Assembly (NCBI GenBank): GCA_017508425.1
Contig: JAFVYZ010000054.1
Location: 1-40,533, forward strand
Source: Clostridia bacterium
GTDB taxonomy: Bacteria; Bacillota; Clostridia; Oscillospirales; CAG-272
DNA: 40,533 nt
Reading direction: 5' to 3'
Shown here: one piece after another, positions 1-8,230 of the stretch
Layout of the letters: every line of letters begins with the position of its first letter
Position numbering within the stretch: position 1 is the first letter of the stretch
Translations under genes and position numbers: made by a program
Notes under the pieces: generated by a model
Told to the model about the DNA's origin: nothing
Seen by the model: only the letters and a program-made list of their open reading frames with translations
Databases searched by the model: none

Positions 1-30
1 GCTAAGACCATTGCAAACAAGAAGAAGTAA
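1..30 (+). CDS. rpsM: 30S ribosomal protein S13, C-terminal end (partial)
   Basis: The first 27 bases encode the last nine residues AKTIANKKK before a TAA stop at 28-30. A basic tail of this kind (KTIANKKK) is typical of bacterial S13, and the gene lies directly upstream of rpsK as in nearly all Firmicutes. The rest of the gene is outside the window. S13 sits in the head of the small ribosomal subunit and contacts the P-site tRNA. Confidence 0.85.
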   Translation, partial: AKTIANKKK

Positions 31-48
31 TAAAGGAGTGGCAATAGT

Positions 49-441
49 ATGGCTAATGTAAAAAAAGTCGTGAAAAAGCGTCGCGAGCGCAAGAATATTG
101 AAAAAGGCGCTGTGCACATCAGTGCGACTTTCAACAATACCATCATCACCATCACGGACGTTGCAGGAAACGCAATTTCCTGGGCTTCTGCCGGTGAGCT
201 TGGTTTCAAAGGTTCCCGTAAATCCACTCCCTTCGCAGCACAGTCCGCAGCTGAGCAGGCTGCAAGACTTGCGATGGAGCACGGCCTCAAGTCCGTTGAG
301 GTTTACGTAAAGGGTCCCGGTTCCGGACGTGAGTCTGCGATCCGTGCACTTGAGACCGTTGGTCTTCAGGTTACGATGATCAAGGACGTAACTCCGATCC
401 CCCATAACGGCTGCCGTCCGCCTAAGCGCCGCCGCGTATAA
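49..441 (+). CDS. rpsK: 30S ribosomal protein S11
   Basis: This is a full-length S11 of 130 residues. The core [18 protein letters not shown] and the C-terminal [14 protein letters not shown] are hallmark S11 sequence. S11 lines the mRNA exit region on the platform of the 30S subunit and binds 16S rRNA. The start has a ribosome binding site (AAAGGAG near 32) and lies 18 bases after the rpsM stop. It belongs to the alpha operon, with rpsD 21 bases downstream. Nothing is unusual in length or composition. Confidence 0.99.
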   Translation: MANVKKVVKKRRERKNIEKGAVHISATFNNTIITITDVAGNAISWASAGELGFKGSRKSTPFAAQSAAEQAARLAMEHGLKSVEVYVKGPGSGRESAIRALETVGLQVTMIKDVTPIPHNGCRPPKRRRV

Positions 442-462
442 TTTACAGGAGGTAAATGTAAA

Positions 463-1089
463 ATGGCAAGATATACTGGTCCCGTTTGTCGTCTTTGCCG
501 CCGTGAGGGCACCAAGCTGTTCCTCAAGGGTGAGCGTTGCATGACAGGCAAATGCGCACTTGACCGCAGAAGCACTGCTCCCGGTCAGCATGGCGCAGCA
601 AACAAAAAGGTAAGAGAGTACGGTATGCAGCTTCGTGAGAAGCAAAAGACCAAGAGATACTACGGTATCCTCGAGAAGCCCTTTGTAAACTACTACAAAG
701 AGGCTGAGCGCAAGTCCGGTATGACCGGTGAGAACCTGCTCGTGCTTCTTGAGAGACGTCTTGATAACGTCGTTTACCGCATGGGTCTGGCAGAGAGCCG
801 CAAGCAGGCTCGTCAGCTCGTTCTTCACGCACATTTCACCCTCAACGGCAAGAAGGTAACCATCCCCTCGATCTCCGTTAAGGTTGGCGACGTGATCGCT
901 GTGAAGGAAGCAAGCCGCGATCTTACCACCATTAAGGCTCTCATTGAGGGTGCTGCATCTAAAATCACTCCCAAGTGGCTTGAGGTAAACAAGGAGAATG
1001 CTACCGCTAAGGTTGTGGCTCTGCCCGCCCGCGAGGACATCGACTTTGATTTCAACGAGCAGCTTATCGTCGAGCTTTATTCCAAATAA
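463..1089 (+). CDS. rpsD: 30S ribosomal protein S4 (zinc-binding form)
   Basis: The 208-residue protein is S4, an assembly-initiating 16S rRNA binding protein that in many bacteria also represses the alpha operon. The N-terminal domain has four cysteines (C9, C12, C26, C31) in the CxxC...CxxxxC arrangement of the zinc-binding form. The S4 RNA-binding domain follows ([20 protein letters not shown], about residues 90-150). The start is supported by AGGAGG at 448-453. A 111-base gap containing a small hairpin separates it from rpoA, the widest gap in this operon. Confidence 0.99.
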   Translation: MARYTGPVCRLCRREGTKLFLKGERCMTGKCALDRRSTAPGQHGAANKKVREYGMQLREKQKTKRYYGILEKPFVNYYKEAERKSGMTGENLLVLLERRLDNVVYRMGLAESRKQARQLVLHAHFTLNGKKVTIPSISVKVGDVIAVKEASRDLTTIKALIEGAASKITPKWLEVNKENATAKVVALPAREDIDFDFNEQLIVELYSK

Positions 1090-1154
1090 TCCGTTTCCCG
1101 TTTCGGCGGCGGTACGGGGTATGGCTGCCGATAGCTTAAAAAGCACAATAAAAT

Positions 1155-1171
1155 TTGCCGCGTAGCGGCAA
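1155..1171 (+). other. Perfect 7-bp hairpin in the rpsD-rpoA intergenic leader
   Basis: TTGCCGC, a GTA loop, and GCGGCAA form a perfect stem about 30 bases before the rpoA start. No T-run follows, so it is not an intrinsic terminator. It could be a processing site or a target for translational control of rpoA, but the sequence does not decide. Confidence 0.5.
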
Positions 1172-1200
1172 CCAAATTTAATAAGGAGGGTTTACTTGGA

Positions 1201-2172
1201 ATGCTTGAAATTGAAAAGCCGAATATTACGATAGACAAGATGAGCGCAGATGGCACACACGGATTTTTCGTAGTGGATCCGCTTGAGCGCGGTTACGGTA
1301 TTACCCTTGGTAACTCTTTGCGTAGAATTATGCTCAGCTCCCTTCAGGGTGTTGCAGTTACCAGTATTAAAATTGATGGAGTTCTTCACGAATTTTCTAC
1401 CGTTCCCGGTGTGAAAGAAGACGTGACCGAGATTGTACTCAACGTTAAGGGCATCACCGCGAAGCTTCACAGCTCCGCTGCAAAAACGGTGGTGATCGAC
1501 GTGACCGGTCCTTGCAATGTTACCGCAGGTGACATTGTGACCGATGCTGATCTTGAGATTCTGAATCCTGAGCATCACTTGGTAACGGTTGCGGAGAATA
1601 AGCGTTTTTACATGGAGCTTTGCTTCGAGCACGGCCGTGGTTATGTATCGCAGGAGCGCAATAAGCAGATCGCGAGCATGGCAGCCGGAAACGTGTCCGC
1701 TCCCATCGGCACCATCTATACCGATTCCATCTATACGCCTGTCTATAAGGTAAATTACTCTGTGGAGAATACCCGTGTGGGTAACAACACAGATCTTGAC
1801 AAATTGACCATCGAGGTTCTTACCAACGGAACCGTGACGGCCAAGGAAGCGATCTCTCTTGGAGCCAAGATCCTCAACGAACATCTCAACTTGTTTGTCA
1901 ATCTCACCGATGAAGCAAAGAAGGCAGAGATCATGGTGGAGCGCGAAGAAACCATCAAAGAGAAGGTCCTTGAGATGACCATTGAAGAGCTTGACATGTC
2001 GGTACGCAGCTTCAACTGCTTGAAGCGCGCCGGCATTGATACGGTTGAAGATTTGACCAATCGTACCGAGGAGGATATGATCAAGGTCCGCAATCTCGGA
2101 AAGAAATCGCTTGAAGAAGTAATTCAAAAACTGCACTCGCTCGGTCTCGACCTGAAAAAGGAAGAAGACTAA
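1201..2172 (+). CDS. rpoA: DNA-directed RNA polymerase subunit alpha
   Basis: The 323-residue protein is the RNA polymerase alpha subunit. The N-terminal dimerisation/assembly domain (about 1-230) includes [19 protein letters not shown] and the [14 protein letters not shown] segment. After an acidic linker, the C-terminal domain (about 250-315) has the helix-hairpin-helix [18 protein letters not shown] and the [10 protein letters not shown] motif that bind UP elements and activators. The start follows AAGGAGGG, and length matches clostridial homologues. It sits between rpsD and rplQ in the conserved alpha operon order. Confidence 0.99.
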   Translation: MLEIEKPNITIDKMSADGTHGFFVVDPLERGYGITLGNSLRRIMLSSLQGVAVTSIKIDGVLHEFSTVPGVKEDVTEIVLNVKGITAKLHSSAAKTVVIDVTGPCNVTAGDIVTDADLEILNPEHHLVTVAENKRFYMELCFEHGRGYVSQERNKQIASMAAGNVSAPIGTIYTDSIYTPVYKVNYSVENTRVGNNTDLDKLTIEVLTNGTVTAKEAISLGAKILNEHLNLFVNLTDEAKKAEIMVEREETIKEKVLEMTIEELDMSVRSFNCLKRAGIDTVEDLTNRTEEDMIKVRNLGKKSLEEVIQKLHSLGLDLKKEED

Positions 2173-2212
2173 GCGGGCGCGACAACAGCAAAATTTTTAG
2201 GAGGGAAAATCA

Positions 2213-2560
2213 ATGCCCGGAAGAAAACTCGGCAGACCCACGGCACACCGCAATGCGATGCTGCGTGGTCTTGTGACTTATCTCCTGGAGAACGGTTCGG
2301 TTGAGACGACTCTCACCAGAGCAAAAGAAGTTCGTTCCATGGCAGAGAAAATGATTACGCTTGGCAAGAAGAACACGCTTGCCAGCCGTCGTGCAGCTCT
2401 CGCATACATTACGAAGGAGGACGTTGTTACCAAGGTATTCAACGAGCTTGCTCCCAAGTATGAGGCGCGCAATGGCGGTTACACCCAGATCTTTAAGATG
2501 GGCCCCCGTCGCGGTGATGCTGCTGAAATGGCACTCATCCGCCTTGTTGACGAGGCGTAA
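2213..2560 (+). CDS. rplQ: 50S ribosomal protein L17
   Basis: The 115-residue protein opens with [20 protein letters not shown] and contains the [21 protein letters not shown] segment diagnostic of bacterial L17, a large-subunit protein near the exit tunnel. AGGAGGG precedes the start. It is the last gene of the alpha operon, and a strong intrinsic terminator begins 10 bases after its stop. L17 is of normal short bacterial length. Confidence 0.99.
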   Translation: MPGRKLGRPTAHRNAMLRGLVTYLLENGSVETTLTRAKEVRSMAEKMITLGKKNTLASRRAALAYITKEDVVTKVFNELAPKYEARNGGYTQIFKMGPRRGDAAEMALIRLVDEA

Positions 2561-2570
2561 GATAACAAAA

Positions 2571-2603
2571 AAGAGCGGAGATGAAGATCTCCGCTCTTTT
2601 TTT
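2571..2603 (+). terminator. Bidirectional intrinsic terminator between rplQ and the cysteine desulfurase
   Basis: AAGAGCGGAGA and TCTCCGCTCTT form an 11-bp perfect stem with a 6-base loop, followed by a run of T. The bases before the stem are a run of A, so on the minus strand the same hairpin is also followed by T. It can therefore end both the ribosomal operon and the convergent minus-strand gene, whose stop codon lies at its edge. Confidence 0.93.
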
Positions 2604-3729
2604 ACGGAAATGCATGCTTGAGCGCGTGCCATAGGGAATCCAGCTCCTCCCGGGTGTTGAAAAGACCAAAGCTCAGGCGTACCGCGCCTCCCTCGGGGGT
2701 GGCGAGCGCCTTGTGGGCCAGTGGTGCGCAATGAAGCCCCGCGCGCACGCAAATGCCCGCTTTATCGAGGAGCCGCGCAAGGGTCGTTGAAGGGATGCCG
2801 CGGCGGTTAAAAAGCAATACGGCACCGGGTGTATCCTTTTCGTAGATCTCATAGCCGTCAAGCGATTCAAGGCGGTCCTTGGCGGCCAAAAACAAGCCCC
2901 TGGCGCGCTTTTGCACCTCGGGTATGCCAATATCGCCAATAAAGCGAAGACCGCCGTTCAGGCTCGCGATTGCGGGGACAGGAAGGGTGCCGGCCTCGAG
3001 ATGCTCGGGCAGGGCCTCCGGCATGGTGTGCGATCCGGAATCCACACCGCTGCCGCCCTCTATCAGGGGGGCGAGTGTGACGCCCTCTCCCAACGCCAAA
3101 ATGCCGCATCCGGGGATCCCGTAAAGTCCCTTGTGACCGGGGACCGCCAAAGCGTCAATGTGCATGGCGCGAAGATCAAGGGGAAAATGGCCTGCTGATT
3201 GCGCGGCATCGACAATAAAGCGAAGGCCGCGGCTTTTGCAAAAAGCACCAATTTCGGGTAAGGGAAGGGACAGGGAACACACGTTTGAGGCGTGTAAACA
3301 AACGACGGCAGTTGTATTTTTTTTGATACGTGTCGCAATTTCTTGTACAATTTCGTTGTTCGTGCGTCCAAGAACAGGAAAGGTGTCAAAGGTGACGCCT
3401 TTTTTCTTCAGGGCGTAAAGCGGTCTTAGAACCGCATTGTGCTCCAGCTCTGAGCAAAGAATATGATCGCCGCTTTTGAGGAGCCCCTTGAGGGATGCGT
3501 TAAGAGCCATGGTGGTGCTTTGCAAAAAGACCACGCGCTCGGGGGCACCCACTCCGAGGAAGCTTGAAAGTTGCTCTCTTACCTCGTATATTTTTTCGGC
3601 GGCTCGGCGTGAAAGGTCGTGTGCACCGCGCCCGGGATTGCCACACCATGCGGTGATGCATTCAAGAACGGCCGCCGTTGCTTGTGGGGGCTTGGGAAAA
3701 GAGGTGGCGGCGTTGTCAAAATAAATCAT
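2602..3729 (-). CDS. Cysteine desulfurase family protein (class V aminotransferase)
   Basis: The 375-residue PLP enzyme probably removes sulfur (or selenium) from cysteine, forming a persulfide. It starts at MIYFDNAATSFPKP, the usual N-terminus of this group; a reading extending 36 codons further upstream would be Arg-rich and unlike the family, and it overlaps the DUF3343 gene. His98 stacks on PLP, Asp174 (VDAAQSAG) binds the pyridine nitrogen, Lys200 in GHKGLYG forms the Schiff base, and Cys334 in VRAGLHCAP is the expected persulfide cysteine. The short RAGLHCAP loop matches the group II (SufS/CsdB-like) branch. Its start is 11 bases after the DUF3343 gene and it has only a weak ribosome binding site, suggesting translational coupling. 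The true acceptor is unknown. Confidence 0.93.
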   Translation of the reverse strand: MIYFDNAATSFPKPPQATAAVLECITAWCGNPGRGAHDLSRRAAEKIYEVREQLSSFLGVGAPERVVFLQSTTMALNASLKGLLKSGDHILCSELEHNAVLRPLYALKKKGVTFDTFPVLGRTNNEIVQEIATRIKKNTTAVVCLHASNVCSLSLPLPEIGAFCKSRGLRFIVDAAQSAGHFPLDLRAMHIDALAVPGHKGLYGIPGCGILALGEGVTLAPLIEGGSGVDSGSHTMPEALPEHLEAGTLPVPAIASLNGGLRFIGDIGIPEVQKRARGLFLAAKDRLESLDGYEIYEKDTPGAVLLFNRRGIPSTTLARLLDKAGICVRAGLHCAPLAHKALATPEGGAVRLSFGLFNTREELDSLWHALKHAFP

Positions 3730-3740
3730 ACTGCAAGGCC

Positions 3741-3980
3741 CTATCGAATATACTCCGATACCGACACGTTGCCGCCTCGAAGTGTCGCTCGTACCGCGCG
3801 CTCGTCCTCGGCGAGGAATTCGACACCGTAAGCGCATCCGCGCCGTGTTCTGCCGGGGTCCAAAGCCACAATCTCACTGCTTATCCCGTTCAAGCTCAGC
3901 GTACGCTGTGCCTTGATTGCGGCAGTCATCGAGCCGACCGCGGCAATGCATTTTTCCCGAAGGGTATTTGTGCCGTGCAT
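3741..3980 (-). CDS. DUF3343 small protein (putative Se/S carrier-like)
   Basis: This 79-residue protein has the DUF3343 pattern: IAAVGSMTAAIKAQRTLSLNGI followed by VALDPGRTRRGCAYGVEF, with one conserved cysteine in the RRGCAYG turn. The chosen ATG has AAAGGAG six bases upstream; a start seven codons earlier has no such site. DUF3343 proteins are commonly encoded beside cysteine desulfurases and are thought to accept sulfur or selenium from them. That pairing is seen here, with 11 bases between the genes. The carrier role is inferred from family context. No selD or yedF is visible in the window. Confidence 0.85.
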   Translation of the reverse strand: MHGTNTLREKCIAAVGSMTAAIKAQRTLSLNGISSEIVALDPGRTRRGCAYGVEFLAEDERAVRATLRGGNVSVSEYIR

Positions 3981-4032
3981 AGTGTACTCCTTTGTTGTCA
4001 TAGGCCGCCGTTTGGAAGGCGACCTTACTAAC

Positions 4033-4062
4033 AATATATGCCAAAGTCTAAAAAAGGCACAA
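4033..4062 (-). promoter_or_regulatory. Possible promoter for the DUF3343-desulfurase pair
   Basis: On the minus strand TTGTGC and TATATT are separated by 18 bases, about 50 bases before the DUF3343 start. The -35 is a poor match, so this is tentative. It is back to back with the plus-strand promoter at 4080-4108. Confidence 0.4.
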
Positions 4063-4079
4063 GATTTTGGCGGCCTGCG

Positions 4080-4108
4080 TTGACAAATATTATATAATAT
4101 TTTATAAT
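4080..4108 (+). promoter_or_regulatory. Consensus sigma-A promoter with a palindromic spacer
   Basis: TTGACA (4080-4085) and TATAAT (4103-4108) are both perfect consensus with a 17-base spacer, 45 bases before the DUF1538 gene. Sixteen of the 17 spacer bases (4086-4101) are the perfect palindrome AATATTATATAATATT, which could be an operator or simply AT-rich DNA. Confidence 0.9.
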
Positions 4109-4152
4109 ATATATTGTGCATTTGCACGGAACACTTGGAAAGGAGTAAGGCG

Positions 4153-5679
4153 ATGCTTAAAATTTTGATGTTAAAATGCAAAGAGGCCATGATTTCGGTA
4201 TTACCGGTAACGGCGATCGTGCTGCTCCTTCATTTTACGCCGCTGGTGTCTCTTACTGCTCTCGAGGTGAGTGTGTTTTTGCTCAGCGCGCTGTTTTTGG
4301 TGTTGGGCATCGGATTTTTCAATCTCGGCGCGGACATTGCCATGACGCCGATGGGCGTGCAAGTGGGTGCCGGTCTTTCAAAATCCCGAAACATCGGGGT
4401 CTTGCTTTCGGTCAGCTTCCTGCTTGGCGTGTTGATCACGGTGGCCGAGCCCGATCTTTCGGTTCTGGCTTCGCAGGTCAGTGCCGTGGTGAACGGCACC
4501 GCACTGATCGCTGCCGTCGGCGTCGGCGTAGGGCTCTTTTTGGTGCTGGCCATACTTCGTATCGTTACCAAAACGGGGCTGTCCAATATTTTGATGATCT
4601 TTTACATGTTCATTTTTGCACTGGCGGCATTGGTGCTGGAGCGTGGGAACGGCGGATTTCTTGCTTTGTCGTTTGATTCGGGCGGTGTGACGACCGGCCC
4701 TATTACCGTCCCCTTTATTATGGCACTGGGTGCCGGCATTGCCGCAACGCTCGGTGGCAAGGATGCCGGTGAAAACAGCTTTGGCTTGGTGGCGCTTTGC
4801 TCGGTAGGCCCGATTTTGGCGGTCATGAGCCTTGGGCTTTTTGCCAAAGGCGAAATGGTTTATGAGCTTCCCGATTATTCCGTAGAGTCGCATCTTGGAG
4901 GGGCCTTGAAGCACACCGTTTTCGAGGTAATGGGCGAGGTTGCCCTGGCCTTGGGGCTTTTGGTGCTCTTCTTTTTGGTGGTTCAGCTGGTTTTCCTGCG
5001 CTTGCCGCGCCGCAAGCTGTACCGTATTGCCATCGGCATTTTTTATACCTTTATCGGTCTTGTAATCTTCCTTTCGGCCGTCACGGTCGGCTTTATGCCG
5101 GTGGGCTATCGCATCGGGTACGATCTTGCCGACAACAATTGCGTGATGCTTGTGGTGCTGGGCTTTATACTTGGCCTTGTGGTCGTGCTCGCCGAGCCTG
5201 CGATCCACGTCCTTAAGGGGCAGGTCGAAAACGTAACGAGCGGTACGGTCAGCAAACGCTCGATGATGATTGCCCTCTCGGTGGGTGTCGGCGTGTCGAT
5301 CGGGCTTTCAATGCTCCGCATCATTTTGGGATTCAGCATCCTTTATTATTTGATTCCCGGTTATTTTATTTCATTGGGTCTTTCCTTTTTTGTGCCGCGT
5401 CTTTATACCGCCATCGCCTTTGATTCGGGTGGCGTTGCAAGCGGCCCTCTCACGTCGAGCTTTATCCTCCCCCTTGCCGTCGGTGCCTGCGTGGCTGTTT
5501 CGGGGGCGTCGGCCGTGATGCAGCATGCCTTTGGCATTGTTGCGATGGTGGCCATGACCCCGCTTATTACCATTCAGGTGATGGGCTTCCGCGCTGTTAT
5601 GGCCGGAAAGGTGCGAGATAATATTATGATGAAGAGGATCCTGGATGCCGACGATGAGCAGATCATCGATTTTATGTAA
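4153..5679 (+). CDS. DUF1538 integral membrane protein with internal duplication
   Basis: The 508-residue protein consists largely of hydrophobic helices (roughly 12 to 14) and belongs to DUF1538, a family of predicted transporters without an established substrate. It is an internal repeat: FDSGGVTTGP at residues 174-183 and FDSGGVASGP at 423-432 occupy equivalent places in two halves 249 residues apart. Each is preceded by an AEPD/AEPA-type segment (VAEPDLSVL and LAEPAIHVL). These polar Asp-Ser-Gly-Gly loops inside the membrane are the likely substrate path. The start has GGAG seven bases upstream; a reading 13 codons longer begins before that site and is less likely. Two P-II-like genes follow directly, suggesting control of transport by nitrogen, nucleotide or carbon status. 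Confidence 0.88.
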   Translation: MLKILMLKCKEAMISVLPVTAIVLLLHFTPLVSLTALEVSVFLLSALFLVLGIGFFNLGADIAMTPMGVQVGAGLSKSRNIGVLLSVSFLLGVLITVAEPDLSVLASQVSAVVNGTALIAAVGVGVGLFLVLAILRIVTKTGLSNILMIFYMFIFALAALVLERGNGGFLALSFDSGGVTTGPITVPFIMALGAGIAATLGGKDAGENSFGLVALCSVGPILAVMSLGLFAKGEMVYELPDYSVESHLGGALKHTVFEVMGEVALALGLLVLFFLVVQLVFLRLPRRKLYRIAIGIFYTFIGLVIFLSAVTVGFMPVGYRIGYDLADNNCVMLVVLGFILGLVVVLAEPAIHVLKGQVENVTSGTVSKRSMMIALSVGVGVSIGLSMLRIILGFSILYYLIPGYFISLGLSFFVPRLYTAIAFDSGGVASGPLTSSFILPLAVGACVAVSGASAVMQHAFGIVAMVAMTPLITIQVMGFRAVMAGKVRDNIMMKRILDADDEQIIDFM

Positions 5680-5691
5680 GGGGGTGGCGTG

Positions 5692-6156
5692 ATGTCTATT
5701 GAAGCAAAGCCAACAGTCCAAAAGGCCGTACGGCCCACACAAAAGACCGTTGCTCATCGCGCCGCAACGCGTAAAAGGGTGCAAACGGGTCACAAAAAGG
5801 CACCTCAAAAATTAAAGCTTTTGATCACGATCGTTCCAAGACCCAAGACCGAATATTTTATGGATCTGATCCAGTCCTTTGACGTGAATATGCAGTTTTG
5901 CACGACGGCCAGGGGCACGGCGACCTCGGATATTCGTGCCTTGATGGGACTTGAGGACAGCGAAAAGCGCGTGATCTTCAGCGTGGTGCGCGAGGATATG
6001 GCACCAAAGGTGTTAAAAACGCTGGAAGAGAAGTTTGCCACCATTAAAAATGCCAAGGGGATTGCGATGACGGTGCCCCTTTCAGGCATGATCGGTGTGG
6101 CGATCTATCAATTTTTAGCCAACCATCGCAAAGGGGGAAAGCAGCATGAAATTTGA
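5692..6156 (+). CDS. P-II-like regulatory protein with basic N-terminal extension
   Basis: The 154-residue protein has a P-II/GlnB-like fold from about residue 41 (LKLLITIVPRP), with ARGTATSDI at the base of the T-loop and NAKGIAMTVPLSG near the C-terminus. The first 40 residues are Lys/Arg-rich and not part of P-II. The T-loop region is short compared with GlnB/GlnK, and no uridylylated Tyr is evident, so it is a divergent P-II. P-II trimers usually bind ATP/ADP and gate a partner transporter; the gene starts 12 bases after the DUF1538 stop and overlaps the next P-II gene by 11 bases. ATG at 5692 is used; a GTG one codon earlier is possible. Confidence 0.8.
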   Translation: MSIEAKPTVQKAVRPTQKTVAHRAATRKRVQTGHKKAPQKLKLLITIVPRPKTEYFMDLIQSFDVNMQFCTTARGTATSDIRALMGLEDSEKRVIFSVVREDMAPKVLKTLEEKFATIKNAKGIAMTVPLSGMIGVAIYQFLANHRKGGKQHEI

Positions 6157-6478
6157 ATACGAATTGATAATTTGCATCGTCAACGTCGGCTTTTCCGATG
6201 CGGTGATGGAGGCGGCACGCGCGTGCGGTGCTAAGGGTGGCACGGTGCTGAATGCGCGCGGAACGGCGAACAAAGAGGCGGAAACCTTTTTTAAGATCAC
6301 CATTCAGCCCGAAAAGGAGGCGGTGATGATCTTAGTGCCCTCAGCCATTAAGGATGACGTCCTGCACGCGCTTTATCAAAAGGTGGGTCTGCAAACACCG
6401 GGGCAGGGCATTGCCATGGCACTCCCTGTTGACGGTGTGGTGGGCTTGCCGAGTCCGGCCCCAAAATCGGAAAAATAA
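6146..6478 (+). CDS. P-II family protein
   Basis: This 110-residue protein is a compact P-II family member. ARGTANKEAETFFKITIQPEKE resembles the nucleotide-binding and T-loop-base region seen in P-II proteins linked to DUF1538, and GIAMALPVDGVVGL matches the C-terminal strand. It overlaps the upstream P-II gene by 11 bases and is translated from an ATG preceded by AAGGGGG. Two different P-II subunits behind one transporter suggest either hetero-trimers or two separate signals. The effector cannot be read from sequence. A strong terminator directly after the stop ends the three-gene operon. Confidence 0.88.
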   Translation: MKFEYELIICIVNVGFSDAVMEAARACGAKGGTVLNARGTANKEAETFFKITIQPEKEAVMILVPSAIKDDVLHALYQKVGLQTPGQGIAMALPVDGVVGLPSPAPKSEK

Positions 6479-6480
6479 TA

Positions 6481-6525
6481 AAAGGTCGCCGTGTCATCCT
6501 TTGGGATCTGCGCGGTGACCTTTTT
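6481..6525 (+). terminator. Intrinsic terminator after the P-II genes
   Basis: AAAGGTCGCCG pairs with CGGTGACCTTT (one G-T pair) across a loop of about 20 bases and is followed by a T-run. It starts two bases after the P-II stop codon. Confidence 0.88.
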
Positions 6526-6567
6526 GCATCAAAAATGTGATAATTGCTTGATTTTTTGAAATAATAC

Positions 6568-6596
6568 TTGTATTTGCGCTCAAAATTTGGTAATAT
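6568..6596 (+). promoter_or_regulatory. Sigma-A type promoter for the DUF5685 operon
   Basis: TTGTAT and TAATAT are separated by 17 bases, about 43 bases before the DUF5685 start. This is a good match to a vegetative promoter. The first gene has only a weak GGCGG ribosome binding site. Confidence 0.65.
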
Positions 6597-6638
6597 GTAG
6601 TGTAGATGCTTTAATATTTTGACAATGGCGGTATCCAT

Positions 6639-7523
6639 ATGTTCGGTTATGTGAAAATCAAAAGAGAAGAGCTTCGTGTCGGCGAGTACGAGTATTACCG
6701 TGCCGCGTATTGCGGGCTTTGCCGCAGTATGGGGCAGTGCACGGGGCAATGCTCGCGGTTGGTCCTTAGCTACGATATCGCGTTTCTCTCGCAGGTGCGT
6801 ATGGCCCTTTGCGGCACGACACCAAGCTTTAAAAAGCGGCGCTGTATTGCGCACCCCGTTCGCGCCCGTATGATGATGGAGCCTAACGACCAGCTCCGTT
6901 ATGCGGCCGACGTTTCGGCTATTCTCACCTTTGAAAAATGCCGCGATGACGTGGTGGATAAACGTGGCTTGGGGCGGCTTTTGGCACGGCTTTTGCTGTG
7001 GATCGCGTGGCCGGCCTACCGCCGCGCGAAAAAACGCCGCGGGGAGCTTGCGACACAGATCCGAGAAAAGCTTTCGGCGCTCACGGCTCTTGAAAAGGCG
7101 CACCGCGCGAGCGTGGATGAGCCTGCCGCGATCTTTGGCGAGCTACTCGGGCTTGCATTTGCCGGAGGCCTTGCGAAGGAGCAGGCGCTTGTGGCGCGTG
7201 CGATCGGCACAAAGGTGGGTAGATTTATTTACATTCTTGATGCCATTGATGATATGGAACGTGATGAGAAAACGGGAAATTTCAACCCCGTGTTGCTCTG
7301 TTTTGGTGCAATGCCCACCGAGAGCCAGCGTCAAATGCTGGAGGATGCACTGCTCGTTTGTCTTGACGATGCGGTGGCGGCGCTCGATCTTATGGGCGAA
7401 AAAAGCACCCCATGTCGTGCCATTCTTGAAAATATACTGTATTTGGGCATGCCCTCGACCGCCCGGGAGATCCTGTGGAGGAAAGAGGGGAAGGCCGCAA
7501 AGGAGGAAGACCGTGAACAATAA
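6639..7523 (+). CDS. DUF5685 family protein
   Basis: The 294-residue cytoplasmic protein matches DUF5685, of unknown function. The N-terminus has a Cys cluster (C25 and C28 in YCGLCRS, then C34 and C38) that could bind metal. The rest is helical. Two acidic motifs, CRDDVVDKR (Asp103/104) and [16 protein letters not shown] (Asp204/205), are spaced like the paired Asp-rich motifs of isoprenoid-synthase folds; I infer a distant relation only, with no activity claimed. It overlaps the J-domain gene by 11 bases, so the products are probably made together. The operon is bounded by its own promoter and terminator. Confidence 0.75.
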   Translation: MFGYVKIKREELRVGEYEYYRAAYCGLCRSMGQCTGQCSRLVLSYDIAFLSQVRMALCGTTPSFKKRRCIAHPVRARMMMEPNDQLRYAADVSAILTFEKCRDDVVDKRGLGRLLARLLLWIAWPAYRRAKKRRGELATQIREKLSALTALEKAHRASVDEPAAIFGELLGLAFAGGLAKEQALVARAIGTKVGRFIYILDAIDDMERDEKTGNFNPVLLCFGAMPTESQRQMLEDALLVCLDDAVAALDLMGEKSTPCRAILENILYLGMPSTAREILWRKEGKAAKEEDREQ

Positions 7524-8229
7524 CCCGTACAAGGTGCTTGGCGTGTCACCGAACGCCGATGACGAAGAAATCAAAAAGGCCTACCGTGAGCTGGCGCGCA
7601 AGTACCACCCCGACCGCTATACCGACTCCGACCTTGCCGATCTTGCAAACGAGAAAATGAAGGAGATCAATGCCGCGTACGAGGAGATCACAAGGCAGCG
7701 TGAGGCGGCTGCCGCCGGCGCAGGTGCGTCGGGTGGATCGGAGCGCGATGGCGCGGAAAACCGCACCCGTGGGGGTGCTAATACTGCCGGCACCGGTGCC
7801 GGGCGTTCGTACCAAGGCAATATGGGCGGTGGCACCAATTACCACTCCCAGAATTATTCTGCCGAGGCCAAGGCCAAATTTACCGATATCCGCAATTGCA
7901 TCAACCGCGGTGATTTGAATCTTGCCGAGGATCTGCTCGCCGAGATCGCCGATGCGGATCGCGGCGCGGAATGGATCTTTTTGACGGGCTGCGTTCAGCT
8001 TCATCGGGGCTTTTACATCGATGCACAGCGCTCCTTTGAAACGGCGTACCGCATGGAGCCCACCAACAACGAGTATTGGCAGTTTAAGGAGAGAATGCAT
8101 CAACGCGCCGGTAATTTCGGCGGTGGCTACCGCACCTCGGGCGACGGTGGCTGTGACTGGTGCACGACTCTCATTTGCGCCGATTGCTGCTGCGAATGCA
8201 TGGGTGGCGATCTCATCCCCTGCTGCTGA
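7513..8229 (+). CDS. J-domain protein with Cys-rich C-terminal tail
   Basis: The 238-residue protein starts at GTG with AGGAGG six bases upstream. Residues 4-65 are a J-domain with HPD at 32-34, which stimulates DnaK-type ATPases. A Gly/Ala/Asn-rich linker (about 70-125) leads to a TPR-like helical region (about 130-195). The last 25 residues contain nine cysteines, ending in PCC. There is no DnaJ zinc finger or client-binding beta domain, so it is not DnaJ itself but a specialised co-chaperone. The tail could bind metal or an Fe-S cluster, or interact with the membrane. It overlaps DUF5685 by 11 bases and is one base from the membrane protein gene, implying a linked role. Confidence 0.88.
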   Translation: MNNNPYKVLGVSPNADDEEIKKAYRELARKYHPDRYTDSDLADLANEKMKEINAAYEEITRQREAAAAGAGASGGSERDGAENRTRGGANTAGTGAGRSYQGNMGGGTNYHSQNYSAEAKAKFTDIRNCINRGDLNLAEDLLAEIADADRGAEWIFLTGCVQLHRGFYIDAQRSFETAYRMEPTNNEYWQFKERMHQRAGNFGGGYRTSGDGGCDWCTTLICADCCCECMGGDLIPCC

Positions 8230-8230
8230 T

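Noticed and set aside
3730-3837. N-terminal extension of the cysteine desulfurase by 36 codons
   Set aside because: The extension is Arg-rich, overlaps the DUF3343 gene and is absent from the family, whose members begin at MIYFDNAAT.
6620-6625. TTGACA just before the DUF5685 start as a promoter
   Set aside because: No -10 element lies 16-18 bases downstream, where the coding sequence already begins.
6901-7512. Extension of the J-domain protein 204 codons upstream
   Set aside because: That stretch is the shifted frame of the DUF5685 gene. The GTG at 7513 has a proper AGGAGG site and the J-domain begins immediately.
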